NCBI GenBank assembly: GCA_037783545.1
Contig: JBBELK010000921.1
Span: 372,001-436,000 of the forward strand
Source: Henricia sp. BOLD:AAB3569
Lineage: Eukaryota > Echinodermata > Asteroidea > Spinulosida > Echinasteridae
Direction: 5' to 3'
DNA: 64,000 nucleotides
Shown here: one piece after another, positions 45,783 to 58,009 of the stretch
How positions within the stretch are numbered: position 1 is the first letter of the stretch
How the letters are laid out: each line of letters begins with the position of its first letter
Made by a program: the position numbers and the translations under genes
The notes under the pieces: generated by a model
What the model was told of the DNA's origin: nothing
Seen by the model: only the letters and a program-made list of their open reading frames with translations
The model's database searches: none

Positions 45783-46588
45783 ATATGTTCACTGAGGGTC
45801 AGTGAACACGCCCATACCTTCAAAAGTTTGATGACGTCACCAGGTCTCAAATTACACTCAGTTGAACATGCGTTCTTCTAACGGTTATATCTAGAGAACG
45901 AAAAGGCCGATGGAGGTCAAATTTTGTGTTTTAGGTTTGTTGTGACTTGGTATAATGCATATTAGCAGCAAAATTTGGTGGCGTAACGATGACGTCATCA
46001 AATAAGCCCGTTTGTGCAGCATACATTCGCCAAGGTCGTTCACTTCCTCTAATGGGCATATGACCTTGAAACCTAGCAGGGACGTAGACTTGGTCATTGA
46101 CATGTAACATACCAAGTTACATTAATGTGACGGCATTTGTTGATTTGTTATGAATTTTTAAATCTGGCAACCTATACTACAGCATACACACTGTGCAGTA
46201 TATTATGAGTATACATAAGCACATACAATATGCATACATCTGCACTACGCCATATCCCATAGACAAAGCACATAGTCTGTCTCACTGGTAGAAGGGTGGC
46301 TTGCAAAGCTTGGATCATCTTCAAACTTTGTCACAATAAGGAACCCATAGTAAAGTACTATACCAAAGAGGTTACATCTTGATGACGTCATCAGGTGTCC
46401 AATTACAAGCGTTTTAAATTTAATGCCTTACATATTCAAAAATCTGTAAAAAATCAACCGTTTGAGATACAAACTTTATTCCTTCGGCAATGATCATGAC
46501 TATCCAAGGTCTAAATTTCATACTAAGACATTGACCTTGAATCTTGCTTCCTATTGGTCGAAAACGAGGCTGCCCTGTCATTTAAAAC

Positions 46589-47146
46589 AAAAAGAAGTTG
46601 TTTGTGGCATCTGGCTCCAGCCGTTGTATTCTTTGTTGCATAGGTGGAGCCAGACCCAAAGAATTCCTTAAATTCTTTAACCTTTGTTTGGTTCCTGTTG
46701 GGCCAGGACTTTCGCTAACAATAGAAAGAATTCCTTTTGTATATTAAATTCTTTTAGTTATTCATAAATGTATAAAAACCCTGGGCGTTTGCATGCAGGC
46801 AGGGATTTGCGTCTGGGCAGTTGTGAGATTAACGTCGTTTTAGTTCTACAGTATTTATATTTAGTCACTTTTCTACTGGTTTGCGTGCAGGTGTCTTGGG
46901 TTTTGCTTCGGCCATATAATTTTGATTTGTGAGTATCTGTTTTATTTTCTTGTAGAGGCATCCAGTGTGTCGGGTAGCGGGCGAGGCCGATTTTCGTCAA
47001 GGGGTTTTCCCTTTGGAAAGCGACCGTGCCCGCTGCGAAGGCTTGATGCCTCTACTTAAATTGTATATCCATATTGTTTGTTATTTCGTTGAATGAATTC
47101 ATTAGTTATTCTTTTACTGGCGTTCCCCGGGTGGGGGTTCGTTACA
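46589..47146 (+). repeat. 5' LTR (558 bp, first 6 bp missing)
   Basis: It starts AAAAAGAAGTTG directly after satellite sequence and ends GTTCGTTACA. A TATAAAAACCC promoter-like motif is near 46770. Confidence 0.93.
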
Positions 47147-47151
47147 GTTTT

Positions 47152-47170
47152 TGGTGGCAGCGGTGGGATT
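47152..47170 (+). other. Primer-binding site, tRNA-Leu type
   Basis: TGGTGGCAGCGGTGGGATT is complementary to CCA plus the 3' end of a tRNA-Leu(AAG)-type sequence (AATCCCACCGCTGCCA). The match covers all 19 positions against the tRNA as I remember it. Confidence 0.8.
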
Positions 47171-47196
47171 TCAATTAACAAAAGTATTTGTTTTTG

Positions 47197-48375
47197 ATGC
47201 AAGTAACAAGCAATATGGACTTGCATGGTAAATCAGATGCTCAAATAAATCGTACTATTTCTGTTATGGAGGACGAGTTAGATCGTATGATAGATTCATT
47301 TCATGTAAATATGGCCGAGGCGAGACCACCCCCCGTGGGTCCTACGGTTGAAGCCTCGCCCAGTCGTAGATCCCTCCCCACGAGTGGGCAGGCACGGAGC
47401 ACGCACACCAGGCGCACTGGTACCCCGGTACAAAGAGAACCGGTGCATAGTAGTGGTCGTGGGCATAGTGAATTTGTAGATAGCGTTTATCACCCTGGCA
47501 ATTATAATTTAACTAAGTTGTCTGAAACTGTTCCACCAAAACCCGTTGTAGAACCAGATCATTATGACGGTACCATGAATTTAGAAGACTGGTTGTCTAA
47601 TTTTGAACTGTGCAGTCAAATTAATAAGTGGCATCGGGAACAGAAAACTAAATTTCTTGCCGTTAAACTAAGGGGTGCTGCATTGCAGGTGTATACCGAT
47701 TTGCCAGATCATTATAAGAATGATTATAGGTACTTGGTCGAATCGTTAAGAGAGCGATTTTGTCCTAAAGGACAAACTGAGCTTTATAGAGCTCAGTTAA
47801 GGGCACGCACCCGAAAAAAAGGTGAGAGTTTGCCTGAATTGGCTAGCCAAATACGCCGCCTTGTGGTCAAAGCCTACCCCAATGTATCTTCCGACATTAG
47901 GGAGGAAATGGGGCGGGACCAATTCGTTGAAGCGTTAGACTTGCCTGAAGTAAGAATGCAAGTAAGGCGAGCTAAGCCGGAAACTTTGGGCAAAGCTTTG
48001 AATTTGGCATTAGAGGAAGAAGCATTTCTCTCACTTGAGTGTAACAGAGAAAATCTTCCTAAGAAATTGGTAGCAAGTGCAATGCAGCCTAAATATGTTG
48101 AATTAGAACAGAAAATGGCCAAGATAGAGCAGTCGCTATTAGAACTTAAGCAGATTGTTCAGACTAATAATGCACAGCGTTATAAACGAACTGTTGGTCC
48201 GCTAGTATGTTGGGAATGTAAAAGGCCGGGACACAGGCGGGCTGAGTGCCCCGAATTAGTAAATGATCGGGTCCCTACTACTAGGCCTATATCCACGTTT
48301 CCTAATACAGATAACGGACAAAGTCAGGGAAACGGATTTGGACTGAGCAGGGGGCCGATGCCCAGTCGTCCCTAG
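47197..48375 (+). CDS. gag: Gag polyprotein
   Basis: The first ATG is 47197. An acidic, Pro/Arg-rich N-terminus leads into a capsid-like region (PDHYDGTMNLEDWLSNFELC, FLAVKLRGAALQVY, YLVESLRERFCPKGQTELY), then a Glu-rich helical stretch (LEQKMAKIEQSLLELKQI). A CCHC knuckle, CWECKRPGHRRAEC, lies at residues about 338-351. It is 392 residues from this ATG and intact. Gag forms the particle and binds the RNA. The frame ends at 48375, while pol is open upstream of that point in the -1 frame, so Gag-Pol would be made by -1 frameshifting. Confidence 0.93.
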   Translation: MQVTSNMDLHGKSDAQINRTISVMEDELDRMIDSFHVNMAEARPPPVGPTVEASPSRRSLPTSGQARSTHTRRTGTPVQREPVHSSGRGHSEFVDSVYHPGNYNLTKLSETVPPKPVVEPDHYDGTMNLEDWLSNFELCSQINKWHREQKTKFLAVKLRGAALQVYTDLPDHYKNDYRYLVESLRERFCPKGQTELYRAQLRARTRKKGESLPELASQIRRLVVKAYPNVSSDIREEMGRDQFVEALDLPEVRMQVRRAKPETLGKALNLALEEEAFLSLECNRENLPKKLVASAMQPKYVELEQKMAKIEQSLLELKQIVQTNNAQRYKRTVGPLVCWECKRPGHRRAECPELVNDRVPTTRPISTFPNTDNGQSQGNGFGLSRGPMPSRP

Positions 48376-48378
48376 CTC

Positions 48379-51021
48379 AGGCCCAATCTGTAATTTGTCA
48401 GGTTTACGGCAAGATTTATGATGTGGATATTAAGTTTCTCATTGACACGGGTTCCTCAGTTACAATTGTACATCCACAGACTTGGGAATTGATGCCACTT
48501 CATATTCGGCAGTCCCTAAGGCCATGGGAACAGCCCATTATTGCAGCTGAGGGAAGCTCCTTGAAGGTTTTGGGGTGTGCTGACGTCATTGTACAATTGG
48601 GTAAACTTAGGAAACGTCATTTAATTTTGGTTGCCCCCATTACACAATCGGGCATTCTTGGCATGGATTTTTTGCTAGCCAATCAGGGCGTATTAGACCT
48701 TGCCGATAAGAAACTTAAATTTGATCTTGTTGAAGTACCTATTGTTTCAGAAGGTTCATCCTGTATCTGTTGTCGAGTGTCAGTTGGAGAAACCGTGACT
48801 ATTCCGCCCGGACAAGAAGCAGTGATCCCTGGCGTTCTACATAGTCGTGGTGGTAAGACTACACAAGGTGTAATAGAAATGTCGGGACGATTTGCCAGTC
48901 GGGATAACGGGTTAATCCTTGGTCGTACGTTTATCGACAGTACAAAAAAGACCACACCGCTTAGAGTTTTCAATGTACAGCCCGAACCTTCAGTATTGTA
49001 CAAAGGTACTCAAATAGCTGTCTTTCAACCTGCTACAGAAATGGTTCATGATTTAAACAATGAGAAGGATGATGACATTCTTAACCCTACTTTGTACGAA
49101 TTGTTTGAACGTAGTTCCCATGACCTTGATGATTCACAGAAAGATTCATTAAAACAATTACTTTGTGAACATTCTAACGTCTTTTCCAAGTCTGGGGAAT
49201 TAGGACGGACAGATGTGGTTTTTCATGAGATTGATACAGGTGATGCTCGTCCACGTCGTCAGGCGGCCCGACGTCTTCCTCATCACCAGCGTATGGAGGC
49301 ACAGGAGCAAGTGGATGAGATGTTGTCAACCGGTATCATTTCTCCTTCCAACGGTCCATGGGCAAGTCCTGTAGTTTTGGTTAAAAAGAAAGATAATTCA
49401 TTGAGATTTTGTGTCGACTATAGAAAATTAAACGAAATTACTATCAAAGATGCCTATCCACTTCCACGCATAGATGATAGCTTTGATGCCTTAGCTGGTT
49501 CACGATGGTTTTCATCGTTGGACCTGGCAAGTGGATATTGGCAGGTTGAAATGAATTCAAATGACAAAGAGAAGACGGCTTTTACAACAGGAACCGGTTT
49601 ATACCAATTCAATGTCATGCCATTTGGGCTTTGTAATGCCCCCAGTACGTTCGAAAGACTTATGGAAATGGTATTGGCTGGGCTTCATTGGAAGACATGT
49701 TTGGTATATATAGATGACATTTTGATTTATGCCGAAACGTTTGATCAGCATGTATCGAGGTTGAGTGAGGTGTTTAGTCGCCTGCAGGCAGCTGGACTTA
49801 AATTAAAACCCAAGAAGTGTTGTCTTTTTCAGAAGGAAGTAACTTACCTTGGTCATGTGATCTCGGAGGAGGGTGTGTCGACTGACCCGGAGAAGGTTAG
49901 CAAAGTTCGTGATTGGCCGACTCCAGGTAATTTGAAGGAAGTACGCAGTTTCATTGGTTTGTGTTCGTACTACCGACGATTTATCAAGGATTTTGCACAT
50001 ATAGCGGCTCCAATACATAAGCTTACCCAAAAAGATGTTGGTTTTAAATGGACGAAAGAATGCGACAATGCTTTTCAATCTTTGAAGTCGAAACTTATCA
50101 CTACACCCATTTTGGGATTTCCGGATTTTTCACTACCGTTTGTTTTAGACACTGACGCCAGTGGTGAAGGAATCGGCGGAGTTTTGTCTCAAGTACAACA
50201 GGGGCAAGAAACGGTAATTGCATATTGTAGTCGGAAGTTGAGCAAAAGTGAACGGAATTATAGTGTTACCAAGAGGGAGTTATTGGCGGCTGTGCATTGC
50301 ATAAAGTACTTTAAGCATTATCTCTATGGGAAAAAGTTTAAACTTCGCACCGATCATGGGTCCCTAAGATGGCTCTATAACTTCAAAGATGTTCAAGGGC
50401 AACTTGCGAGATGGCTCGAGATTTTGGGTTCCTTTGATTTTGAGATACAACATCGGCCAGGTACTCAACACAAAAATGCTGACGCTCTTTCTCGTGTTGA
50501 CTGCGCTTACCAGACGCGTCACGGTGTAACATGTACTCTTAGTGATGTTTTTTCAGGTTGGAGTACAGACGATCTTCGTAAAGCCCAGCAAGAAGATTCC
50601 AATTTGGCCCCCATCATCAAGTGGAAGACGAGTACCAGGAGACCCGCTCGGGACGAGGTTTTGGCCTATGGTCGAGAGGTAAAGGGATATTGGTATTTGT
50701 GGGAGCAGCTGGTATTGGTGGATGGAGTCTTGTATAGACGGTTTGAGGGAAATAAATCAAAGTCTTTTCTGCAGATTGTTGCTCCTTCATTCCTACAAAA
50801 GGATATCATGATGCAAGCTCATAATTCAGTAACTGGGGGACATCTTGGGATTTCTAAGACGTTTGGGAAAATACAAAGAACGTTTTATTGGCTTGGATGC
50901 CGCACTAGTGTGAAACGGTGGGTGAAACACTGTGAGCATTGTGCTCGCAGAAAGTCACCATCTCAAAAGGCCCGAGCCCCACTTCAACTTTCATCAGTTG
51001 GCGCTCCTTTTGAGCGTATGC
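48379..51021 (+). CDS. pol: Pol, first part: protease, reverse transcriptase, RNase H, integrase zinc region
   Basis: The frame has no ATG at its start and is open back to the gag overlap, as expected for frameshift expression. A protease site FLIDTGSSVTIV lies at about 48435. RT follows with VDYRKLNEI, PFGLCNAPSTFERLM and YIDD at 49707-49718. RNase H has LDTDASGEGIGGVLSQ, then TKRELLAAV, then RTDHGSLRWL. The integrase zinc region has HNSVTGGHLG and KHCEHCARRK. A single-base loss near 51015-51022 then shifts the frame, and this ORF runs on to a stop at 51080 in the wrong frame. Either the copy is dead or this is a base error. Confidence 0.9.
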
Positions 51022-52219
51022 TATGGATATTTTTGGTCCTTTGCCACGCTCAAAACGAGGCAACCGTTATATATTGGTAGTCATGGATTATTTTACGAAG
51101 TGGGCAGAGGCCTATCCACTTCGTAACCAAGAGGCAGACACAATAGCCAGGGTATTGGTGGAACAGTTTATTTGCCGGTATGGTGTGCCAATGAGTATTC
51201 ATACAGACCAAGGATCGAATTTCGAAAGTCGTATTTTTCAAGCTATCTGTAAGTTACTTGGTATCAACAAAACTAGAACCACACCATATCGTCCCCAATC
51301 AGACGGTCTTGTCGAGAGGTTCAATCGTACGATTCAATCCATGTTGAGCATGTATGTCCGAGAGGACCAGTCTGATTGGGACGTACACATTCCTTATGTT
51401 ATGATGGCCTATCGAGCAAGCGAACAAGATACCACAGGCATAAGCCCTAATCGCATGATGTTCGGAAGGGAAGTAAATTTACCATTAGAATTGCTCATTA
51501 GTGACAATAACGTAGAATCCGAACCTCAACATTTAGAAACTTATGCTACGGAGTTGTATGAAAATATGGAAAGAGCATTTAATGTAGCAAGGCAAAACAT
51601 AGCGGGTGAACAAAAGAGACAAAAACGGTTGTATGATTTGAAAGTGAAAGGACAGCCTTACTCGGTTGGCGATAAAGTATGGTTGTATCGTTATCATGTA
51701 AGAAAGATAGGACTTAGTCCTAAACTTCAATCTCATTGGGAAGGGCCATACATTGTCGTAAAACGAATTGCTGGTGCAATTTATCGAGTAAAAAGTTTAG
51801 AAACTGGTATTCGAAAGATTGTGCATTTTGACAAATTAAAGCCTTGTTTTGTAAGTAATAATGATAATGTAGATACATCGAAGACTGATGACGTCATCGG
51901 ACCAGATGTCGTCGAGGAGGACCTGGACATTAGTAGCCCAAGTGGACCGGATGAGCAAGAGATGGATCAAGCAACCCAAGACTTCACCAGGGAAGCGGCA
52001 GACGTGGCTGGTGAGGGGTTTTCGGCACTTGACTCAAACGGCACTTCTGATGTCCCAACCGGTGTATGTACACAGCCTGCTCTAGACATCCACATCCCCA
52101 ACCCTCAACCTGATGGCCAAGGGATCGACCCGAGGAGAGATGAAACACCGTCACCAATCTACAGCCGGCGCCGGCGACGGCCTCCTCTATGGATGCGGAC
52201 AGGAGACTACGTGCTTTGA
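51022..52219 (+). CDS. pol: Pol, second part: integrase core and C-terminus
   Basis: The frame resumes at MDIFGPLPRSKRGN. The catalytic core has VVMDYFTKWAEAYP (first Asp region), THTDQ-type spacing seen as IHTDQGSNFES (second Asp), and SDGLVERFNRTIQ (Glu). A GPY/F-type module follows (HWEGPYIVVKRI, then VHFDKLKPC), and a long acidic tail ends at 52219. I see no clear chromodomain. It inserts element DNA into the genome when intact. It is separated from the first part only by the one-base shift. Confidence 0.9.
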
Positions 52220-52521
52220 TGATTCTACCAACTTGGAACAGCTGCTTGCCGATCTTGTTTGTGGGGTGCACACCATGACCAAATTGGAGGAACCAAGTTT
52301 GAACTGTTTATTGGTGATTTGAATCAATAAGGCTCAATTTCAACAGGCTCAATTTGTTTAAAGATACAGTTTGTAGCAGTTTAATTAAACAATTTAAAAA
52401 TATTTTTAAGAAGCCAGTGGTGAAATTTTACACTATGCCCCGACCTTTATTTTTCTTTAAAGTTAAAAAAAACAAAAAAAAAAAAACGTTTGTTTCAGGC
52501 GCAGGGTCGCGCCTTTTTCAT

Positions 52522-52530
52522 AGGGGAGGG
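52522..52530 (+). other. Polypurine tract
   Basis: AGGGGAGGG lies just before TAAATGTAGC. The LTR probably starts at TGTAGC (52535). Confidence 0.75.
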
Positions 52531-52534
52531 TAAA

Positions 52535-53098
52535 TGTAGCAAAAAGAAGTTGTTTGTGGCATCTGGCTCCAGCCGTTGTATTCTTTGTTGCATAGGTGGA
52601 GCCAGACCCAAAGAATTCCTTAAATTCTTTAACCTTTGTTTGGTTCCTGTTGGGCCAGGACTTTCGCTAACAATAGAAATAATTCCTTTTGTATATTAAA
52701 TTCTTTTAGTTATTCATAAATGTATAAAAACCCTGGGCGTTTGCATGCAGGCAGGGATTTGCGTCTGGGCAGTTGTGAGATTAACGTCGTTTTAGTTCTA
52801 CAGTATTTATATTTAGTCACTTTTCTACTGGTTTGCGTGCAGGTGTCTTGGGTTTTGCTTCGGCCATATAATTTTGATTTGTGAGTATCTGTTTTATTTT
52901 CTTGTAGAGGCATCCAGTGTGTCGGGTAGCGGGCGAGGCCGATTTTCGTCAAGGGGTTTTCCCTTTGGAAAGCGACCGTGCCCGCTGCGAAGGCTTGATG
53001 CCTCTACTTAAATTGTATATCCATATTGTTTGTTATTTCGTTGAATGAATTCATTAGTTATTCTTTTACTGGCGTTCCCCGGGTGGGGGTTCGTTACA
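52535..53098 (+). repeat. 3' LTR (564 bp)
   Basis: It runs from TGTAGC to TTACA and is complete. It is followed directly by ATATGGCCTTC of the satellite. Confidence 0.93.
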
Positions 53099-56000
53099 AT
53101 ATGGCCTTCAAATTGAAACTTCTGTAAAAATTCAACCGTTTGAGATACAAACTTTATTCTTTCGGCAATGGTCATGACTATCCAAGGTCTAAATTTCATA
53201 CACAGACATTGACCTTGAATCTTGCTTCCTATTGGTCGAAAACGAGGCTGCCCTGTCATTTAAAACTGGTAGCAGATACAGAGATCGGGTCAAAAGTGTT
53301 AGTCTCAAGACGTCTTGGGCATTCCAAAAATACCAAAAGTTAAGTCGTGACACGAAAGAGCGCCCTCTAGCGGCAAGTTGAAAAATTGCCAAAACCTATT
53401 TTGAAGAGATGTCTGTGGCGAAGTTTTTGCAAATTGGCCCAAAATTGGTGCATACACTATGAGCAAAAACATGTACATGTTCATTGTGACCCCATTGTTA
53501 GTAACAATGGTGTGTGCCCAATTTCCATTGTTAGATGTTCATAGTGATATGTTCACTGAGGGTCAGTGAACACGCCCATACCTTCAAAAGTTTGATGACG
53601 TCACCAGGTCTCAAATTACACTCAGTTGAACATGCGTTCTTCTAACGGTTATATCTAGAGAACGAAAAGGCCGATGGAGGTCAAATTTTGTGTTTTAGGT
53701 TTGTTGTGACTTGGTCTAATGCATATTAGCAGCAAAATTTGGTGGCGTAACGATGACGTCATCAAATAAGCCCGTTTGTGCAGCATACATTCGCCAAGGT
53801 CGTTCACTTCCTCTAATGGGCATATGACCTTGAAACCTAGCAGGGACGTAGACTTGGTCATTGACATGTAACATACCAAGTTACATTAATGTGACGGCAT
53901 TTGTTGATTTGTTATGAATTTTTAAATCTGGCAACCTATACTACAGCATACACACTGTGCAGTATATTATGAGTATACATAAGCACATACAATATGCATA
54001 CATCTGCACTACGCCATATCCCATAGACAAAGCACATAGTCTGTCTCACTGGTAGAAGGGTGGCTTGCAAAGCTTGGATCATCTTCAAACTTTGTCACAA
54101 TAAGGAACCCATAGTAAAGTACTATACCAAAGAGGTTACATTTTGATGACGTCATCAGGTGTCCAATTACAAGCGTTTTAAATTTAATGCCTTACATATT
54201 CAAAAATCTGTAAAAAATCAACCGTTTGAGATACAAACTTTATTCCTTCGGCAATGATCATGACTATCCAAGGTCTAAATTTCATACTAAGACATTGACC
54301 TTGAATCTTGCTTCCTATTGGTCGAAAACGAGGCTGCCCTGTCATTTAAAACTGGTAGCAGATAACGAGATTGGGTCAACGTTGTTAGTCTCGGGACCCC
54401 TTGGGCATTACAAAAATACCAAAAGTTAAGTCGTCACACGAAACAGCGCCCTCTAGCGGCAAGTTGAAAAATGGCCAAAACTTATTTTGAAGAGATGTTT
54501 GCGGCGAAGTTTTTGCTAATTGGCCCAAAATTGGTGCATATGGTCACTCATGGTCGGTGAACATGCCCATACCTTCAAAAGTTTGATGACGTCACCAGGT
54601 GTCAAATTACACTCAGTTGAACATGCGTTCTTCTAACGGTTATATCTAGAGAACGAAAAGGCCGATAGAGGTCAAATTTTGTGTTTTAGGCTTGTTGTAA
54701 CTTGTTCCAATGCATTTTTTCAGCAAAATCTTGTGACGTCACGATGACGTCAACAAATAAGCGCAATTGTGCAGCATAAATTAGCCAAGGTCGTTCACTT
54801 CCTGTATTGGTCGTATGACCTTGAAACCTAGCAGGTACGTAGACCTGGTCATTAACATGTAACATACCAAGTTACATTAGTATGACATGCATATTTTGTT
54901 GATTTATTATGAACACTGTGCATGTACATGTACGGTATGCATTTACATTGTACAAAGTGTACATGTAGTATTATACAGCATGCAGTTTTCCATGCATACA
55001 AACATACAAAAAAAGAAAAGCGGAAAGCCATATGCTCTGTTATCAACAGACATACCTCTAGTTTAGCTTTTTTTATTCTTCTCCCAAAACCCCATAGACA
55101 AAGCGCATGGTCTTTCGGCCTGGCAAAACGGTCACTTGCAAAGCTCGGATCATCATCAAACTTGGTCACAACAATCACCTCATAGTGAAGTACTGCACAA
55201 ATGTGTTTACATTTTGATGACGTCATTAGGTGTCAGATTACAAGCGTTTGAAATATATGGCCTTCAAATTGAAACTTCTGTAAAAATTCAACCGTTTGAG
55301 ATACAAACTTTATTCTTTCGGCAATGGTCATGACTATCCAAGGTCTAAATTTCATACACAGACATTGACCTTGAATCTTGCTTCCTATTGGTCGAAAACG
55401 AGGCTGCCCTGTCATTTAAAACTGGTAGCAGATACAGAGATCGGGTCAAAAGTGTTAGTCTCAAGACCTCTTGGGCATTCCAAAAATACCAAAAGTTAAG
55501 TCGTGACACGAAAGAGCGCCCTCTAGCGGCAAGTTGAAAAATGGCCAAAACCTATTTTGAAGAGATGTCTGTGGCGAAGTTTTTGCAAATTGGCCCAAAA
55601 TTGGTGCATATGTTCACTGAGGGTCAGTGAACATGCCCATACCTTCAAAAGTTTGATGACGTCACCAGGTGTCAAATTACACTCAGTTGAACATGCGTTC
55701 TTCTAACGGTTATATATAGAGAACGAAAAGGCCGATGGAGGTCAAATTTTGTGTTTTAGGTTTGTTGTGACTTGGTCTAATGCATATTAGCAGCAACATT
55801 TGGTGGCGTAACGATGACGTCATCAAATAAGCCCGTTTGTACAGCATACATTAGCCAAGGTCGTTCACTTCCTCTAATGGTCGTATGACCTTGAAACCAA
55901 GCAGGGACGTAGACTTGGTCATTAACATATAACATACCAAGTTACATTAGTGTGACGTCATTTGTTGATTTGTTATGAATTTTTGAATCTGGCAACCTAT

Positions 56001-56913
56001 ACTACAGCATACACACAGTGCAGTATATACATGTATACGAGTGTACATAAGCATGTACAATATGCATACATCTGGACTATCCCATAGACAAAGCACACAG
56101 TCTGTCTCGGTGCTAGAAGAGTCGCTTGCAAAGCTTGGATCATCATCAAACTTAGTCACAATAAGGAACCCATAGTAAAGTACTATACCAAAGAGGTTAG
56201 ATCTTGATGACGTCACCAGGTGTTAGATTACATGTGTCTGAAATTTAATGCCTTGCAAATTGAAAAATCTGTAAAAATTGAACCGTTTGAGATACAATCT
56301 TTATTCTTTCGGCACTGGTCATGACTATCCAAGGTCTAAATTTCATGCAGAGACATTGATCTTGAATCTTGTTTCCTATTGGTCGAAAACGAGGCTGCCT
56401 TGTCATTTAAAACTGGTAAGCGATGCCTAAATCGTGTCAACGGTGTTAGTCTCAGGACCCCTTGGGCATTCAAAAAATACAAAAAGTTAAGTTGTCACAC
56501 GAAACAGCCCCCTCTAGTGACGAGTTGAAAAAAGACCAAAACGTATTTTGAATTGGTCAAATGTATATTATCAGCTAAATATTGTGACGTCACGATGACG
56601 TAATCAAATAAGAGTTCCTCAAGTATACATTAACCAAGGTCGTTTACTTCCTCCATTGGTCGTATGACCTTGAAAACTATCAGGTGCCTGGACCTGGTCA
56701 TTAACATGTAACATACCAAGTTACATTAGTATGACATGCATGATTTGTTGATTTATTATGAATTTTTGAATCTTGTCACTGTGCATATTGTACATGTATA
56801 TGTACGGTATGTATTTATATTGTACAAAGTGTACATGTAGTATTATACAGCATGCAGTTTTACATGCATACAAACATACAAAAAAAGAAAAGCGGAAAGC
56901 CATATGCTCTGTT
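53099..56913 (+). repeat. Satellite array, block 3
   Basis: Positions 53099-54352 repeat 45335-46588 at a constant offset of 7,764 with about two or three visible substitutions. Further A and B monomers follow. The block ends inside the B-type tail at GCTCTGTT, interrupted by the next TIR element; the tail resumes at 62989. Confidence 0.93.
53455..53546. mobile_element. 92-bp CACTA-like MITE, second copy
   Basis: It is the same element, at the same monomer position and with the same ATA borders as 45691-45782. It was carried along by segment duplication, not by a new insertion. Confidence 0.85.
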
Positions 56914-57506
56914 CACGGCTGTTTCACTCCCGCAGCGTGTGTACAATAAAGTCTGACATGTGCGATTGTTCTCATTATTGCGCACACTGTGCCATTACTC
57001 CAATGAGGACAAGTGACGTCACACAATCAAGATGGCGACGCCCGTGGTCCTTACGGTTTTTTTCGAATTTGACCCGATATTTTCTTGAAACAGGCAATGC
57101 AAGGTTTCACGTGTCCAATACCAAAAGGTGTCCTCTTATATCTCCTATCAGTTTCCGAGACTTAATAATGCTAAAGAACTGAAATGTTGGTGATGATGGT
57201 TTTTTTCTGAACGAATAGCGGCGGAAATCTGATAAAAAGCAAACATTAATCTTGTTGACCGACGTCCTACAAAAACCCCATTTTCGTATGCTCTCAGATT
57301 TTTCCCAGAAATAACAATTGCCATGTGTAATAAAGAAGAGTCTGTTGATTAAACACTTCGGTTTTTGACTGTGGGCAATGGGTGGTTTTTTTTTATCAGG
57401 GCGGAGATATTTGACTCAAAACTCGTGCAGAAGTGATCGCGCTTAACGAATTCCGTGCGACTCACAACGCGCGCTGGTGGCATGACCGTGTGGTTGCGGT
57501 GTGCAT

Positions 57507-57830
57507 GTCAACTCGACCGTTTACTGGAACCAACTCGACCGTTGCTGGTTGGGCGGCTTGTGCGTAAGAAGATGGTCTCTAAAAAACCGCGATGGGCTCG
57601 CGCTACATCATCCAAGTACACACAAAGTCGCGCAACCGAAGATTCATACAGAACTGTAAATGTTGGTCATAAATACAGCACCCGAAGTGTTAAATGAGCG
57701 AGTTGAAAAACGGTCGAGTTGTCTCGACATTAAAGGCGAGTTGCTAATTAGCCAACAAACGATTTAACTGAACGGTCGAGTTGGTACATTATAACGGTCG
57801 AGTTGGCCAATAGTCGAGTTGACTATAAAT
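57507..57830. repeat. Dispersed 12-bp motif ACGGTCGAGTTG in both orientations
   Basis: CAACTCGACCGT occurs near 57508 and 57532. ACGGTCGAGTTG occurs near 57708, 57772 and 57797, with partial copies near 57815-57830. Inverted clusters about 200 bp apart suggest the ends of a small element. Confidence 0.7.
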
Positions 57831-58009
57831 TGCTATGTCATGTAAAACAAATTCATCAAAACTTAAAAATTTTCAGATCACATAAGTTTTTACATGCATA
57901 TCATGTTAACAAATCTTGAAATTTAATGAAAATCTTTCAAATGAGTCCTAGACCCCTAGTTTTGGTCCAGTTACAAATCACAATGTCCTAGGATTTGTTT
58001 GCTCGTGGC

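Larger units (their letters stand above)
45050..46588 (+). repeat. Satellite array, block 2
   Basis: It starts with T runs and one hairpin module, then an A-type monomer and part of a B-type monomer. It ends at CATTTAAAAC, where the LTR element begins. Confidence 0.92.
46589..53098 (+). mobile_element. Ty3/Gypsy-type LTR retrotransposon, recent, with one pol frameshift
   Basis: The 558-bp 5' LTR and the 564-bp 3' LTR differ by one visible base (G at 46728, T at 52680). The 5' LTR lacks the first six bases, TGTAGC. The PBS, gag, pol and purine tract are in order, and pol domains run PR-RT-RNase H-IN, the Ty3/Gypsy order. No env ORF is seen. The flanks are not a short duplication but two 1,254-bp copies of the same satellite segment. 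Confidence 0.95.

Noticed and set aside
46589-53098. Possible endogenous retrovirus
   Set aside because: There is no env-like ORF after integrase; only about 315 bp of non-coding sequence lies between pol and the 3' LTR.
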